Of a stretch of DNA of 64,000 nucleotides, positions 1 through 10,625 are shown in pieces. The stretch comes from Allosphingosinicella sp042666435 (lineage in GTDB: Bacteria; Pseudomonadota; Alphaproteobacteria; Sphingomonadales; Sphingomonadaceae), in the NCBI RefSeq assembly GCF_042666435.1, contig NZ_JBHTDC010000001.1, positions 868,001-932,000 on the forward strand. The letters are read 5' to 3'. A program made the translations under genes and the position numbers. The notes beneath the pieces are model-generated. The model made no database searches. It had not been told where the DNA came from and was given only the letters and a program-made list of their open reading frames with translations. Position 1 is the first letter of the stretch, and the number at the start of each line of letters is the position of its first letter.

Positions 1-2081
<2,081 letters not shown>

Positions 2082-2515
2082 CGCCTCATTCTCCAAGCAG
2101 CTGGAGGATTTCATGCCCCAACGCGGCATGGAGCAACTCGACCTCATCCTCCAGAACGGATATAGAACAGGGAAGCAAATTGCGCATCTGAAAATCGCCA
2201 GCCGCAGGCGCACGAGTGCTCCTCCCCTGATCAAAGGAAGCTTGTTGCCCCGATTGTGATCGCTGCTTCGCCACATAGCGCGGATGCCATCGGTTGCCTC
2301 AGATTCCGCGCAACTCATGCGCCCATTTGAGAACCAGAGAAGGCTCGTATCGGGCCCATCTCAGCCATTCGCCGTCCGGAAGGTAATCCCGGAAGCCGAC
2401 GTCACTCCACGAATGCGCCGTTGACACGCCTGATATGATCATTGAACTCTACGGGCGTTTTCTTCCTCAAGACACCGGCGCGCGGCGGCCGAGATCTTCA
2501 ATCCGTCGGGCACGG
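2082..2515. other. Intergenic region upstream of the recombinase
   Basis: About 430 bp between two minus-strand genes. The recombinase frame stays open through about 2318, but the translation resembles nothing. Short plus-strand ORFs here look like shadows. It presumably contains the recombinase promoter. I see no tRNA, repeat or clear terminator. Confidence 0.4.
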
Positions 2516-4264
2516 TTATGACTCCAGAACCTCGCGCCCGTGTCCTTCCTGCTCTATCGTGAAGCGCAGCCCGCCGACGGCCCACATGGTGGGCGGCTCC
2601 GGCAGAAAATCCTCGACCTCCGGCGTGCTGAGTTTGCGGAGCGCCTGCAATAGGTCGTCGATGACAGGCGTTTCGATCCGGGCCTCCCTCACCAGGGCAG
2701 TCGCGGCGACGAGTTGGTTCCAGTTCGCGAAAATAGTGTCGACGTCACGGACGACGGTCCTGAGCGAGTGAGCGTAGTGGCGCGTGAGCACTAGCAGGCT
2801 GGCCCGGGGCCGCTCGTTCGACGGCGGTAGCCTCAGCGTCGCGCGGACCTCAGCCGTGTCGGCGTCACCGAGCCAGTCCTTCACCTTTCCGAGCCATCCT
2901 GATACCTGCTCATTGAGCCTTGCCGTGCGCGCGAGCATAGTAGCTAGGTCGGCGCCATAGGGGTCCTGGTGCTTCAGTTGAACAAGGACCACCCGGTCTG
3001 CATGCGGCTCGAAGATTACGAGGTCGAGGTCGGTCATCACCTTGCCCGCCCGCCTCAGCTTGATGTTGCCGCGGAACTCGAGCCGGGGGATCACGCCGCT
3101 GAGCACTGACTCGACCGCCCGTTGCATGACCCCCTCGCGCGCCGCTTGAGCCCGGTCGTATTCCCTCGGGTATCGCTGCTGAAGCGAGTTTAGGAGAAAC
3201 ACCATGACCTCGTCCGCGTGGGATCCTGCCAGGGGCCTAATCACGTGGTCGTCGGAGCATTGGATTAGGGGGGGTATTGGCGCGCCAGGACGCTCGAGCA
3301 TGCCCAGGCTGCGCCGGCTCACCGATAGCGTCTCAAAGACAGCCATGGTGGTACTCTCGTCGATCTCGACGTGGCCGGTGAACCGGGCGCCGAAATCGTT
3401 GATAAAGTTCTGTAGGCCCTCGAGGAACCCGGCTGTCTCCACTGACACCGTGAGGACGTCTTCGATTCGAATAGAAGGCCTTTTGGCCATCAAAGCTGTA
3501 ACGTAGGCCCGGTGCTTCATTCCGATCGAGACGATGAAGGTCGCGGCGAGTCGGTAGTGAGCGAACGTCGCGCCGCCGAAAATTGTAGAGAAGTGGAAGG
3601 TGTCGTAACCCTTTGCGAGAAGCGCCTCACTGTAGGCGAGACCAAAATAGTAGTCGTCCAGCGTGGGATGCGCCTCGTATCCGATGAAGTGCTCGCGGAA
3701 CGGGTAGACGAGTTCACCGAGAAGGCGCTTAATCTCCTTGCCCACCTTCGAGCCGACGACGGTATCGTAGCGGTCGGCGAACAGAGTCCGTTCTTGTCCA
3801 CGGTAAAATCGGTCGAGTTCCCTTTCATGGAGTTCGAGGTCGACGAGACGTTCCGGAAGGATGATCCGGAAGCGGCTGCTCAAGTGCTCGATTCTGCCGC
3901 CCTTCGCGATGATGCTCTGCGCGACGCGCCGTCCGTGTTCGATCGTGGCCGCCCGCGCGATGAGGCCGAGAACGGGCAGTGAGTAGGTCAGATCCCTTCG
4001 GAACGTCAGCGTCGGGGCGTCGAACCGGTCGTGAGACTGAAGCGCCAAGCCGATGACGCGTAGCGCGCCGATGCGCATCAGGTAGGAGCGCTCGCGATCC
4101 GGGTATTCTGGCAGGCCGGGAGCCGCGATGTTCTCGAAGTCAAGGTCCAGTTCGTTGATTGCAATCCTGAGCACCATGCCAAGCTTGTCCGTCGCCACCT
4201 CCGCGGCCAGGAGCCGCTCCTCATGGTTGAGCCGACGAAAGAACTCACGGGTTGGATCGGTCAT
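2516..4264 (-). CDS. Unknown protein with a PD-(D/E)XK-like C-terminal segment
   Basis: A 582-aa soluble protein that I cannot assign to a named family. The N-terminal two thirds look helical. Near residues 400-435 there is a pattern recalling restriction-endonuclease folds: basic GNIKLRRAGKVMTDLDLVIFE, then ADRVVLVQLKH, i.e. acidic residues followed by a hydrophobic strand ending Q-x-K. In PD-(D/E)XK enzymes Q can replace the (D/E). The start ATG at 4264 has only a weak ribosome binding site. It lies 241 bp downstream of the HNH gene on the same strand, so it may be a third member of that locus or an independent gene. A nuclease role in defence is inference. Confidence 0.5.
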   Translation of the reverse strand: MTDPTREFFRRLNHEERLLAAEVATDKLGMVLRIAINELDLDFENIAAPGLPEYPDRERSYLMRIGALRVIGLALQSHDRFDAPTLTFRRDLTYSLPVLGLIARAATIEHGRRVAQSIIAKGGRIEHLSSRFRIILPERLVDLELHERELDRFYRGQERTLFADRYDTVVGSKVGKEIKRLLGELVYPFREHFIGYEAHPTLDDYYFGLAYSEALLAKGYDTFHFSTIFGGATFAHYRLAATFIVSIGMKHRAYVTALMAKRPSIRIEDVLTVSVETAGFLEGLQNFINDFGARFTGHVEIDESTTMAVFETLSVSRRSLGMLERPGAPIPPLIQCSDDHVIRPLAGSHADEVMVFLLNSLQQRYPREYDRAQAAREGVMQRAVESVLSGVIPRLEFRGNIKLRRAGKVMTDLDLVIFEPHADRVVLVQLKHQDPYGADLATMLARTARLNEQVSGWLGKVKDWLGDADTAEVRATLRLPPSNERPRASLLVLTRHYAHSLRTVVRDVDTIFANWNQLVAATALVREARIETPVIDDLLQALRKLSTPEVEDFLPEPPTMWAVGGLRFTIEQEGHGREVLES

Positions 4265-4505
4265 CCGGGTGGCTCCCTGTGTCGGCGTTCCGCGCCAGAA
4301 CTAGCGGTCTGGAAGATACTGTTTGCAGCGCGAGTCGGACGTCGTGACGAACTGCCACGTCGCGTTCGCGCTATAGTCGGTCAACTTCATCGTTTCTCGT
4401 GGAATCATGTTCTTAGTTCAGTATTGGACACCTTGAGAGGTGCCGCTGCGGCTGCACCGATTTGAGGCCTCGTGCGACCGATCCGGTGGAGAAGTGCCGA
4501 AAGCC

Positions 4506-5528
4506 TCAGGCGGCGAGTTCTCGCCGGAAATCCTCTAGCCAAGCCGAGACCATGGCGGAAAATGGCGCGGCCGGCTCAGCCATTGACTTGATCTCGGCGA
4601 GGGTGCGGGCGACCACCTCGCGGAGCTTCACGACAGCCAATGCGAGCTTGTCCGCGTCGGCGGGCGCTGCCGCGATGGCCTCGAGTTGATCCGCGGTCGA
4701 TGACAGGCTGACCACCATGTCGGCCATGAACTCGAGCCGCCTTAGGATCCGCGTGCGCTCCTGCACCAGCGCTAAGCGATTTAGGCCGTAGACCTGGATC
4801 GACACGGCACCCCTCGCGCTAATGCCGGCGGCCCGCGCGTGCGCCTCGACGTCGCGAGTACTGGCAGACAGGAGTGGCAGAGCATCGTCGAACTCCGCTC
4901 CCGCCGCGGCCGCGAACACCAGTCCGAGCGGTCGGTCGCGATCGATGTAATAGCGGAGGTGCTTCGCCGGACTGTCTACGCACGGATCCAGCAGGAGCGC
5001 ATCCTCGGCCGCTAGCGCGGTGGCGGCATCGGCCGGTGCGGGCTCCGTTATCACGCGCGTGCCGGCGACGGGGAAGCACGTCTCCTTACCGGTGTGGATC
5101 GTCTTGAACGCATTGCGCGACGCCTCGAGCGCCGCAGTGAGGCTGGCTACTGCGATTGGGGTGGGCTGCCGCCGCCGACGGTTGCAGTCGATGCAACTGG
5201 GGAGAAGGTTCGTCCACACGGCCGCCAGCCACCAATAGCCGAGATGCGCTGGCTCGCCGTCTATGCCCTTTTTCGGCCTGAAGTGCTCGATGTCCACCGG
5301 GCCTGTCACGTCGTAGCGCGTTTCGCAATAGGCGCACTTGCCATGAAATAGCGCCTCGAGCGTTGAGCGGACATCGTCGCCTTTGTAAGCGCGCGGCGAC
5401 GGAGCCTTCTTAGGTAGCGGGACAGTGGTGTAGTGCTTTCGGGCCTTCGCGAGCTCCTTCCCACCGGTCGAGTTGTCGCCAGTCAGGCTCGCGGGTGCTG
5501 GCTTCGCCGAGCGCTCGACGCTTCGCAC
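4506..5528 (-). CDS. HNH endonuclease, PtuB-like (TIGR02646-type)
   Basis: A 340-aa protein with an intact zinc-HNH core: C65-x2-C68 (CAYC), DIEHFRPKK (Asp79-Glu81-His82, Lys86), W-x-NL with Asn107, and C112-x2-CN (CIDCN). This arrangement matches HNH proteins partnered with ABC/OLD-like ATPases in Septu and retron-Ec78 defence loci (PtuB), where it is the nuclease effector. The start is a GTG at 5528, one base beyond the TAG of the upstream ATPase, so the two genes are translationally coupled. The protein is longer than typical PtuB, with about 220 extra C-terminal, largely helical residues that I do not recognise. Confidence 0.78.
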   Translation of the reverse strand: MRSVERSAKPAPASLTGDNSTGGKELAKARKHYTTVPLPKKAPSPRAYKGDDVRSTLEALFHGKCAYCETRYDVTGPVDIEHFRPKKGIDGEPAHLGYWWLAAVWTNLLPSCIDCNRRRRQPTPIAVASLTAALEASRNAFKTIHTGKETCFPVAGTRVITEPAPADAATALAAEDALLLDPCVDSPAKHLRYYIDRDRPLGLVFAAAAGAEFDDALPLLSASTRDVEAHARAAGISARGAVSIQVYGLNRLALVQERTRILRRLEFMADMVVSLSSTADQLEAIAAAPADADKLALAVVKLREVVARTLAEIKSMAEPAAPFSAMVSAWLEDFRRELAA

Positions 5529-5529
5529 C

Positions 5530-7845
5530 CTAGATACGCTCCAGTGCGGCGACGATCTTGCCCCTGGTGTCTTCCCGCAGTTTCTTAAGATCCGCCGCCC
5601 TCGTGACCTCGCGCCTGCGGAGGTACTCCTCGACGGCCTCCTGGACTAAGCGCTCGACGTCCGTCGAGCCGATGGGGAGCGACTTTGCGATCTGCTCCCT
5701 GATCGAAGCCCGTATCTGCTGGAGGCGCTGCTCCTCCGGGATGGCAAGGCGCTCGCCCGTTAGGTCTCGCGCCAGCAGGTCGCCAACCGCTGCCAGCCCG
5801 CTCTCCGTCTCAGGCGCGTCCGTCGAGAACAGCTGGAAAAGGTCCGAGGTCAATAGTTGCTCGATCGTGAGGGCGCCAATCGCGGGCAGTGTCTCGAGTT
5901 GTTCGACGAACTCAGGCAGTTCACCCCGGCCGGGATCCTCGCGTTGGATCCGCCTCAGCACAGTCACCTCCCCACCGTCGAGACCCCGCAGGCAGAGCGG
6001 ATCGTGAGTCGTCACGATGAAGGTGACGTTCGGAAGCGCCTTTCGAAGCCCGCCGATGATCCGCATCTTCCAACGGGGGTGCAGGTGCGCTTCGACCTCG
6101 TCGATCAGTACGACCGCGTGTGCCTTGGCGAGCGATGCGCCTCTCCGTCCTTGCGACAGCGCTAGGCGCTGCATGACGTCGCAGACCATACTCAGGACTG
6201 ACCTGAAGCCTGAGGACACTGATCGAAGCGGTGTTCTGGTCTGGAGCGGTGGCAGACCTGCGCGCTCAGTCGTCATCACGATCGTGCACCGCGACGTCAC
6301 GGGATCGACCTCCAGCACATCGAATTTCTGGTCCAGCGCCAGCACCTCTCTGAGAGATCTGACCACCTCGTTGAACAGCGGGGTCTCGTGAATCGACGTC
6401 AACCACCTCTCTGGGTTCGGAAGTACGTAGTTGGACTCGAAGAGCGAGCGGATGCCGGAGGCGGCCGTTGGCACCTTCGCGGAGTCGAGGTAAAGCCTGA
6501 AGGCACCGTATGCGAAGACTGGGATGCGCGCGTGCGCCGCCACATTGTCCGACATCCCCGCGTCGCCGATCTTGAGAGACGCCGACCCGCCGTCCTCGTA
6601 TTCGACCGCCACCACCGCGTCGCGTTGGCCCATCGCCGTGCCTGCCCCCATGAGGCTGGGGTCGAGCATGAACTTTGCCGCCTCCTGAGACAGGTCGGTC
6701 CGTGCAACGCTGTCGCTGAGCGCCAGCGCGATCGCTTCCAGGATCGAGCTCTTTCCAGCTGCGTTCTCGCCGATGATGACCATTGCCGCGGCGGGTGCGG
6801 TCTCCTGGTCACTCCGCGCGAGTGGCCTTGGCGGCATCGTGACCTCGAGTTCCTCAATCGCCTTGAAGTTGCGGATGTGGAAGCGAACGGGCTTGGCGGT
6901 TCCGATGGGAGTACGGGCGCTGGTACTGGACTGGCCGAGGTCTTGGTCGGGCCTCTGGAACAGGTCGTCGATCGCAGCCTCCACCTGCCGACGAAAGCCC
7001 GGTCTCTTCAGGCGGTCCTCGAAGTGGCGGCCGATGCGCCAGCGCGAGAGCGTGGGGCGGCCGCCCCCCCCGCCGCCGATCTTACGCGCGATCTGGTAGA
7101 GCAGAAGGAAGCGAGCCCCACCGTGGGGACCGTCCTCGAAATTGAATGTGTCCGGTTCTGGGCCGTCCTCGCGCAGCAGGCCTTCTATCAGGCGACCCAT
7201 CGATTCAGCGCGCTCGGAGCTCAAGTCGGGCCGGTCCAAGTTGAAGTGGTGGAGGGTGGCGCCGCCCCGCTGGGAAAGCGGCCGCATGCTACCGTCCGGG
7301 AGGACGGCAAGGTGCTTGCGAAGGTCCTCCTTCGCACAAGGATCGAGGAACATCTGCTTCTCAATGATCCTTCCCCGCCACGTGCCTGTAGGCTCGTTCG
7401 CATACTGATCGATTTCCTCGAATGTCGGCAGCGCGCAGCGCCGCCCGAGTATGGGGAAGATCGACGGTTCGTATGGGTGGCAATCGGAGCATATCGAATA
7501 GATGTTCTGCCATGCGTTGGCGAGCCAGGTGTAGTAGAGGTGGCTCCGGTCGGCATCGGCGCTGGGAGCCGCGGAAGATGGTCCCGCTTCCTCTGTCGGT
7601 CTGAATCGGTAAGGCCGTGTCTCGGTCTCGCGCTCGCAGAAGGCGCATCGTTTCCGGAACAGGCGCTCCAGCCCCGACCTGAGCTCTGGCTCGTCTATCG
7701 CGAGTGAACTGAAGTAGACCTTCGTCTGTTCGACACGACCGGACCGGTCTCCGAACAGCTGCTGCAGCGCCTCTCGCGCTGATGAAGTCCTGCTGTCCGA
7801 AAGGCACGCGGGCGCCGGTTCGTCAGTTCTGTCGTAGATCTGCAT
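5530..7845 (-). CDS. AAA/ABC-type ATPase with N-terminal degenerate HNH module, PtuA-like
   Basis: A 771-aa protein starting at ATG 7845, preceded by a strong GGGGAGG site; the frame is open 36 codons further up without support. The C-terminal two thirds form an SMC/OLD-like ATPase: Walker A GENAAGKSS (Lys365), an LRSVSSGFRS signature-like segment, Walker B VVLIDEVEAHLHP and the switch VTTHDP. Residues 60-130 copy the layout of the neighbouring HNH protein (C67-x2-C70, W-x-x-AWQN, C119-x2-C122), but the catalytic DxEH stretch is replaced by YRFRPTE. So the zinc knuckles remain and the nuclease residues appear lost. It would sense phage and control the partner HNH nuclease, as in Septu. No reverse transcriptase is nearby. 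Confidence 0.78.
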   Translation of the reverse strand: MQIYDRTDEPAPACLSDSRTSSAREALQQLFGDRSGRVEQTKVYFSSLAIDEPELRSGLERLFRKRCAFCERETETRPYRFRPTEEAGPSSAAPSADADRSHLYYTWLANAWQNIYSICSDCHPYEPSIFPILGRRCALPTFEEIDQYANEPTGTWRGRIIEKQMFLDPCAKEDLRKHLAVLPDGSMRPLSQRGGATLHHFNLDRPDLSSERAESMGRLIEGLLREDGPEPDTFNFEDGPHGGARFLLLYQIARKIGGGGGGRPTLSRWRIGRHFEDRLKRPGFRRQVEAAIDDLFQRPDQDLGQSSTSARTPIGTAKPVRFHIRNFKAIEELEVTMPPRPLARSDQETAPAAAMVIIGENAAGKSSILEAIALALSDSVARTDLSQEAAKFMLDPSLMGAGTAMGQRDAVVAVEYEDGGSASLKIGDAGMSDNVAAHARIPVFAYGAFRLYLDSAKVPTAASGIRSLFESNYVLPNPERWLTSIHETPLFNEVVRSLREVLALDQKFDVLEVDPVTSRCTIVMTTERAGLPPLQTRTPLRSVSSGFRSVLSMVCDVMQRLALSQGRRGASLAKAHAVVLIDEVEAHLHPRWKMRIIGGLRKALPNVTFIVTTHDPLCLRGLDGGEVTVLRRIQREDPGRGELPEFVEQLETLPAIGALTIEQLLTSDLFQLFSTDAPETESGLAAVGDLLARDLTGERLAIPEEQRLQQIRASIREQIAKSLPIGSTDVERLVQEAVEEYLRRREVTRAADLKKLREDTRGKIVAALERI

Positions 7846-8034
7846 CGATCCTCCCCTAACGCTAAGTTTTGCCTCTATTGTGCAGAATGTGAACGGAAAT
7901 CTGCGCCACACTGAACCGAGCGGCACCCACCCCGCAATCTCCGCTCGGCGCATCCGAGCTGAACCGGCATTTCATTCTCGTGCAAGGCTGAACACTCATG
8001 TCCGCTTCCAAACCATCGAAACGCAAGCGCGAGG

Positions 8035-8574
8035 TCAGGTCAGACGGTTGGCGACCTTAAAATCAAACCTGTGCAAAGTGCCCTTTGCCGCAAACGTGAA
8101 CTCGACCTGCAGCGCCTCCGGCGGCCAGATGGAAGCGTAGGGAAAGGCGCACCCGGTCGGGCGGTCACTCTCCGCCTCGTCGCGAGCCGCATAGGGCGCC
8201 GGCGGCGGCGCATATTTCTCGTCATCGATATTTTCGACATACAGATCATATGCGAGGACCCGCGCGCCATTAGCGACCTTGTCAGCATGCGCGGGGCCGA
8301 ACTGCGCCTCGATATCGGCAACGGTGCTGGACCCGACCAGCCAGTCGATGCGCATCACGCACGTATCCCAATCCATCTGCGACAGCGGGACGGCTATGTA
8401 GGCGAGGCCATCAATGATGAGGGCTATCACCTCCTCGGCCGCGCTCCCATCATGATGCTCCTCAAGCGCGAGAAGATCGTCGAGCGGGCATTCATCATCC
8501 TGGGCGATCTGCCTCAGAATGGCATTCCGAAGCGACAGGTGATTTGCGCACGTGGGGTGTTCAAAATGCTTCAT
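8035..8574 (-). CDS. Hypothetical protein, 179 aa
   Basis: Acidic, soluble protein with no motif I recognise. Start ATG 8574 has a good AAAGGAG site 6-8 bp upstream, better than the longer frame reaching 8670. It begins MKHFEHPTCANHLSLRNAIL and has two predicted helical segments, then a beta-rich C-terminus (LQVEFTFAAKG). It is the last of three tightly packed minus-strand genes (KfrA-like, HTH-like, this one), 13 bp after the preceding stop. By position after an HTH/antitoxin-like gene it could be a toxin or plasmid-maintenance accessory, but nothing in the sequence shows this. Confidence 0.6.
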   Translation of the reverse strand: MKHFEHPTCANHLSLRNAILRQIAQDDECPLDDLLALEEHHDGSAAEEVIALIIDGLAYIAVPLSQMDWDTCVMRIDWLVGSSTVADIEAQFGPAHADKVANGARVLAYDLYVENIDDEKYAPPPAPYAARDEAESDRPTGCAFPYASIWPPEALQVEFTFAAKGTLHRFDFKVANRLT

Positions 8575-8587
8575 GGTATTTCTCCTT

Positions 8588-9031
8588 TCAAAATGTGTGT
8601 TGCGCGACCCACGCGGGCAGATCGTTGAGTGACCAGGCGAACGGCTCGGGACAAATCCCCTCGCCGGCAATGGCGTCGATCTCGGCGCAGAGCGCCTTCA
8701 GCGACGCCTTGTCGGATGTGAGGCGGGCAAGCGGCGACGGGCGTCCCAATATGCCGGGGCTACGAAGGAAGGATCCCTGAGCATCGCCATCGCGGCTGAG
8801 CTCAGACAGCATGGATCGCAGATTCCATAGATATCCCGCGCGCTCGCATGTCCCGGGCGGCAGCGGCGACCGGCGGTCAGCCACGGTGGTCGACCATGTA
8901 GCTTCGGATACACCCAGTGCGTGTGCCTGTTCGGTCATGCTCAGGCTCCACGCTGCCCCGATGTCCTTCATTGTCTTCATCACGCCTGCGCGCGACAAAT
9001 GCCGCCGCGGTCGATCAGCGGCCGTGGTCAT
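8588..9031 (-). CDS. Small HTH-like protein resembling the Xre/MbcA antitoxin fold
   Basis: A 147-aa protein. Residues about 20-75 read like the helix-turn-helix of Xre/MbcA/ParS-type antitoxins (MKDIGAAWSLSMTEQAHALG, then VSEATWSTTVADRRSPL). The C-terminal half contains FLRSPGILGRPSPLARLTSD, similar in layout to the toxin-binding segment of that family, but divergent. The start ATG at 9031 has a clear GAGGAGG site and overlaps the end of the KfrA-like gene by 17 bp. A DNA-binding role is likely. An antitoxin role with the downstream 179-aa product as partner is only a possibility. Confidence 0.55.
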   Translation of the reverse strand: MTTAADRPRRHLSRAGVMKTMKDIGAAWSLSMTEQAHALGVSEATWSTTVADRRSPLPPGTCERAGYLWNLRSMLSELSRDGDAQGSFLRSPGILGRPSPLARLTSDKASLKALCAEIDAIAGEGICPEPFAWSLNDLPAWVAQHTF

Positions 9032-9722
9032 CGCGTCCTCCTCGTGTAGCTGGCGGGGATGCAGGCGTGCTCGCTAGGTCGAGCTCGGGCTGGTCGGGGA
9101 TCATCGGCTGAAGCCTCGACGCCAGGGTCGCCACTTGCTCGCGCAACGCCTTGATCTCGCCCTCGGCCCTGGCCGCCTCTTGAAGCGCCGCTTTCTCGGC
9201 GGTGCGCGCGTCCTGTGCGTCCTCGAATGCTGCGGCCGCGGCCGCTTTGATGCGCTCGATTTCCGCTGCGGCGCTTCGCTGAGCTTCCGCTAGTTCGACG
9301 AGCATCGCCTCCTGAGCGGCGGTCTGGCTGCGCGCATCCGCTAGGTTATGCGTCAGCCGTTCGACCTCGATGCCAAGTTCATCGGCGGCCTCAGCGGCCT
9401 CAGCGAGCTGCGACCGCAGGTCGGCCTCTTGCTCAGCCATGCGCTCACGCTCGCCGGCAAGCGCCCGATCTGCCGAGGCCTGGGCGACGATCCACAGTTC
9501 GGCAGCAAGCGCCCGAGCCCGTTCATCGATCTCTGCGGGCGGCGGCTCACTTGGGGTACGTTTCGAATTCTGTTGGCGGTTCTTCCACTGCGACATCGCT
9601 TCCTGGATGGTGGTGAAGCTACCGCGGCCGAGCTTCTTCCTCACCGCCGCCAGGGTCGGTCTCGTTCCTTCGGCATCGAGCGCATTGGCCGCGCCCCATA
9701 TCTCTTCGACTGTCAGCGCCAT
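9015..9722 (-). CDS. KfrA-like DNA-binding coiled-coil protein
   Basis: A 235-aa protein. Residues 1-60 match the KfrA N-terminal DNA-binding domain (VEEIWGAANALDAEGTRPTL, then VRKKLGRGSFTTIQEAMSQW). The rest is an Ala/Glu/Arg-rich coiled coil (about residues 75-215). KfrA proteins are plasmid autoregulators linked to partition and stability, which supports a plasmid or integrative-element origin for this island. Start ATG 9722 follows GGGGGAG; the longer frame to 9794 lacks support. It is first of three overlapping minus-strand genes. The divergent intergenic region (9723-9939) likely holds its operator, but I could not define one. Confidence 0.82.
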   Translation of the reverse strand: MALTVEEIWGAANALDAEGTRPTLAAVRKKLGRGSFTTIQEAMSQWKNRQQNSKRTPSEPPPAEIDERARALAAELWIVAQASADRALAGERERMAEQEADLRSQLAEAAEAADELGIEVERLTHNLADARSQTAAQEAMLVELAEAQRSAAAEIERIKAAAAAAFEDAQDARTAEKAALQEAARAEGEIKALREQVATLASRLQPMIPDQPELDLASTPASPPATRGGRDDHGR

Positions 9723-9939
9723 CTTCGCTCCCCCGACTTCAAGTTCATTCAGTGAGCAGGTCCCTGCTTCGAACCTGCCCGACACGAGCGGCATCGCACT
9801 TTCACAGGTTCATCGAACGCAACTCATTGACTGGAATTTGGCGGTTGGCGCGCACGCAGCGGCTGCGCGCGGTTCCCGACGCGCTTGCAGGTCGAGCTGG
9901 GTGAAAAGTTCCTGGTCCGGATTGCAGGAAGGAAATCGC

Positions 9940-10532
9940 ATGGGCGAAGATGGATTCGAGGAGGGCCCCCCTCTCTTCAGGACTGAGCGGCAGCTGGACG
10001 AGCTCGAAGTGTGGCTGGCCTCGCGGGCTGGCGAGACGACAATCTTCGATGTGATTTCAAGCGGCGACGGCGAACTGCTGGCCGCATACATCCTCAAGGC
10101 CTTTCGCGCTGCGGCGAGGCAAGCTGTAATTGATCATCTCGAGCACCACGCTAAGTCGACATTTGGATACGGGGGCGCGGAAGTGGATGACGCGGCCTAC
10201 CGGGTCTTTTCTGGAATCACTGATGCTTGGGACCTGTCGAGGAAGGAGCGGGTAGTCCTGCTAGGGCTTGATAACGCCGTCGAAGCTGGGCCGAGTCCAG
10301 TTCGCCTTGGCGCGACCTCTCACCAGAGGTGCTCGAGCGGCTAGCCATCCTTCTTGACATATTCCAGGCGATCAACACGCTGCTGCCGATCGGGGAGCGT
10401 GCGGATGCGTGGATGCGCAAGCCCAACCGAGCACCGCTGTTCGAAGGCCGCTCGGCCATCGACATCATGCTCGATCACGGCGTCGAGGGCATGCGGAAGC
10501 TGCGCAGCTACCTCCAGAGCCAGACTTCCTGA
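9940..10532 (+). pseudogene. MbcA/ParS/Xre-type antitoxin, frameshifted
   Basis: Frame 1 (9940-10344) starts MGEDGFEEGP after a good AGGAAGG site and carries the HTH-type segment VFSGITDAWDLSRKERVVLLGL. The family's C-terminal toxin-binding domain continues in another frame from about 10275 to 10532: LSPEVLERLAILLDIFQAIN, ADAWMRKPNRAPLFEGRSAI and GMRKLRSYL. Joining the frames near 10272-10290 restores a continuous family-like protein of about 197 aa, so one base appears missing. No RES-domain or other toxin gene follows; the next gene is on the opposite strand. Sequencing error or frameshifting are alternatives to true decay. Confidence 0.75.
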
Positions 10533-10625
10533 TCCAGAGCCGCAGGAGCCGGCAATATCCTCGTTCGCCGTGGTATTCGGAGGATGTTGTATGTTGTATG
10601 ATACTACAGGACTTTCGCCGTGGCC

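Noticed and set aside
6388..7707. A 439-codon plus-strand frame
   Set aside because: It is an antisense shadow of the PtuA-like ATPase gene, which has clear motifs and a strong ribosome binding site.
2516..8034. Retron (reverse transcriptase plus msr/msd) with the PtuA/PtuB-like pair
   Set aside because: No reverse transcriptase reading frame or YADD-type motif exists in the region, so only a Septu-like assignment is supported.
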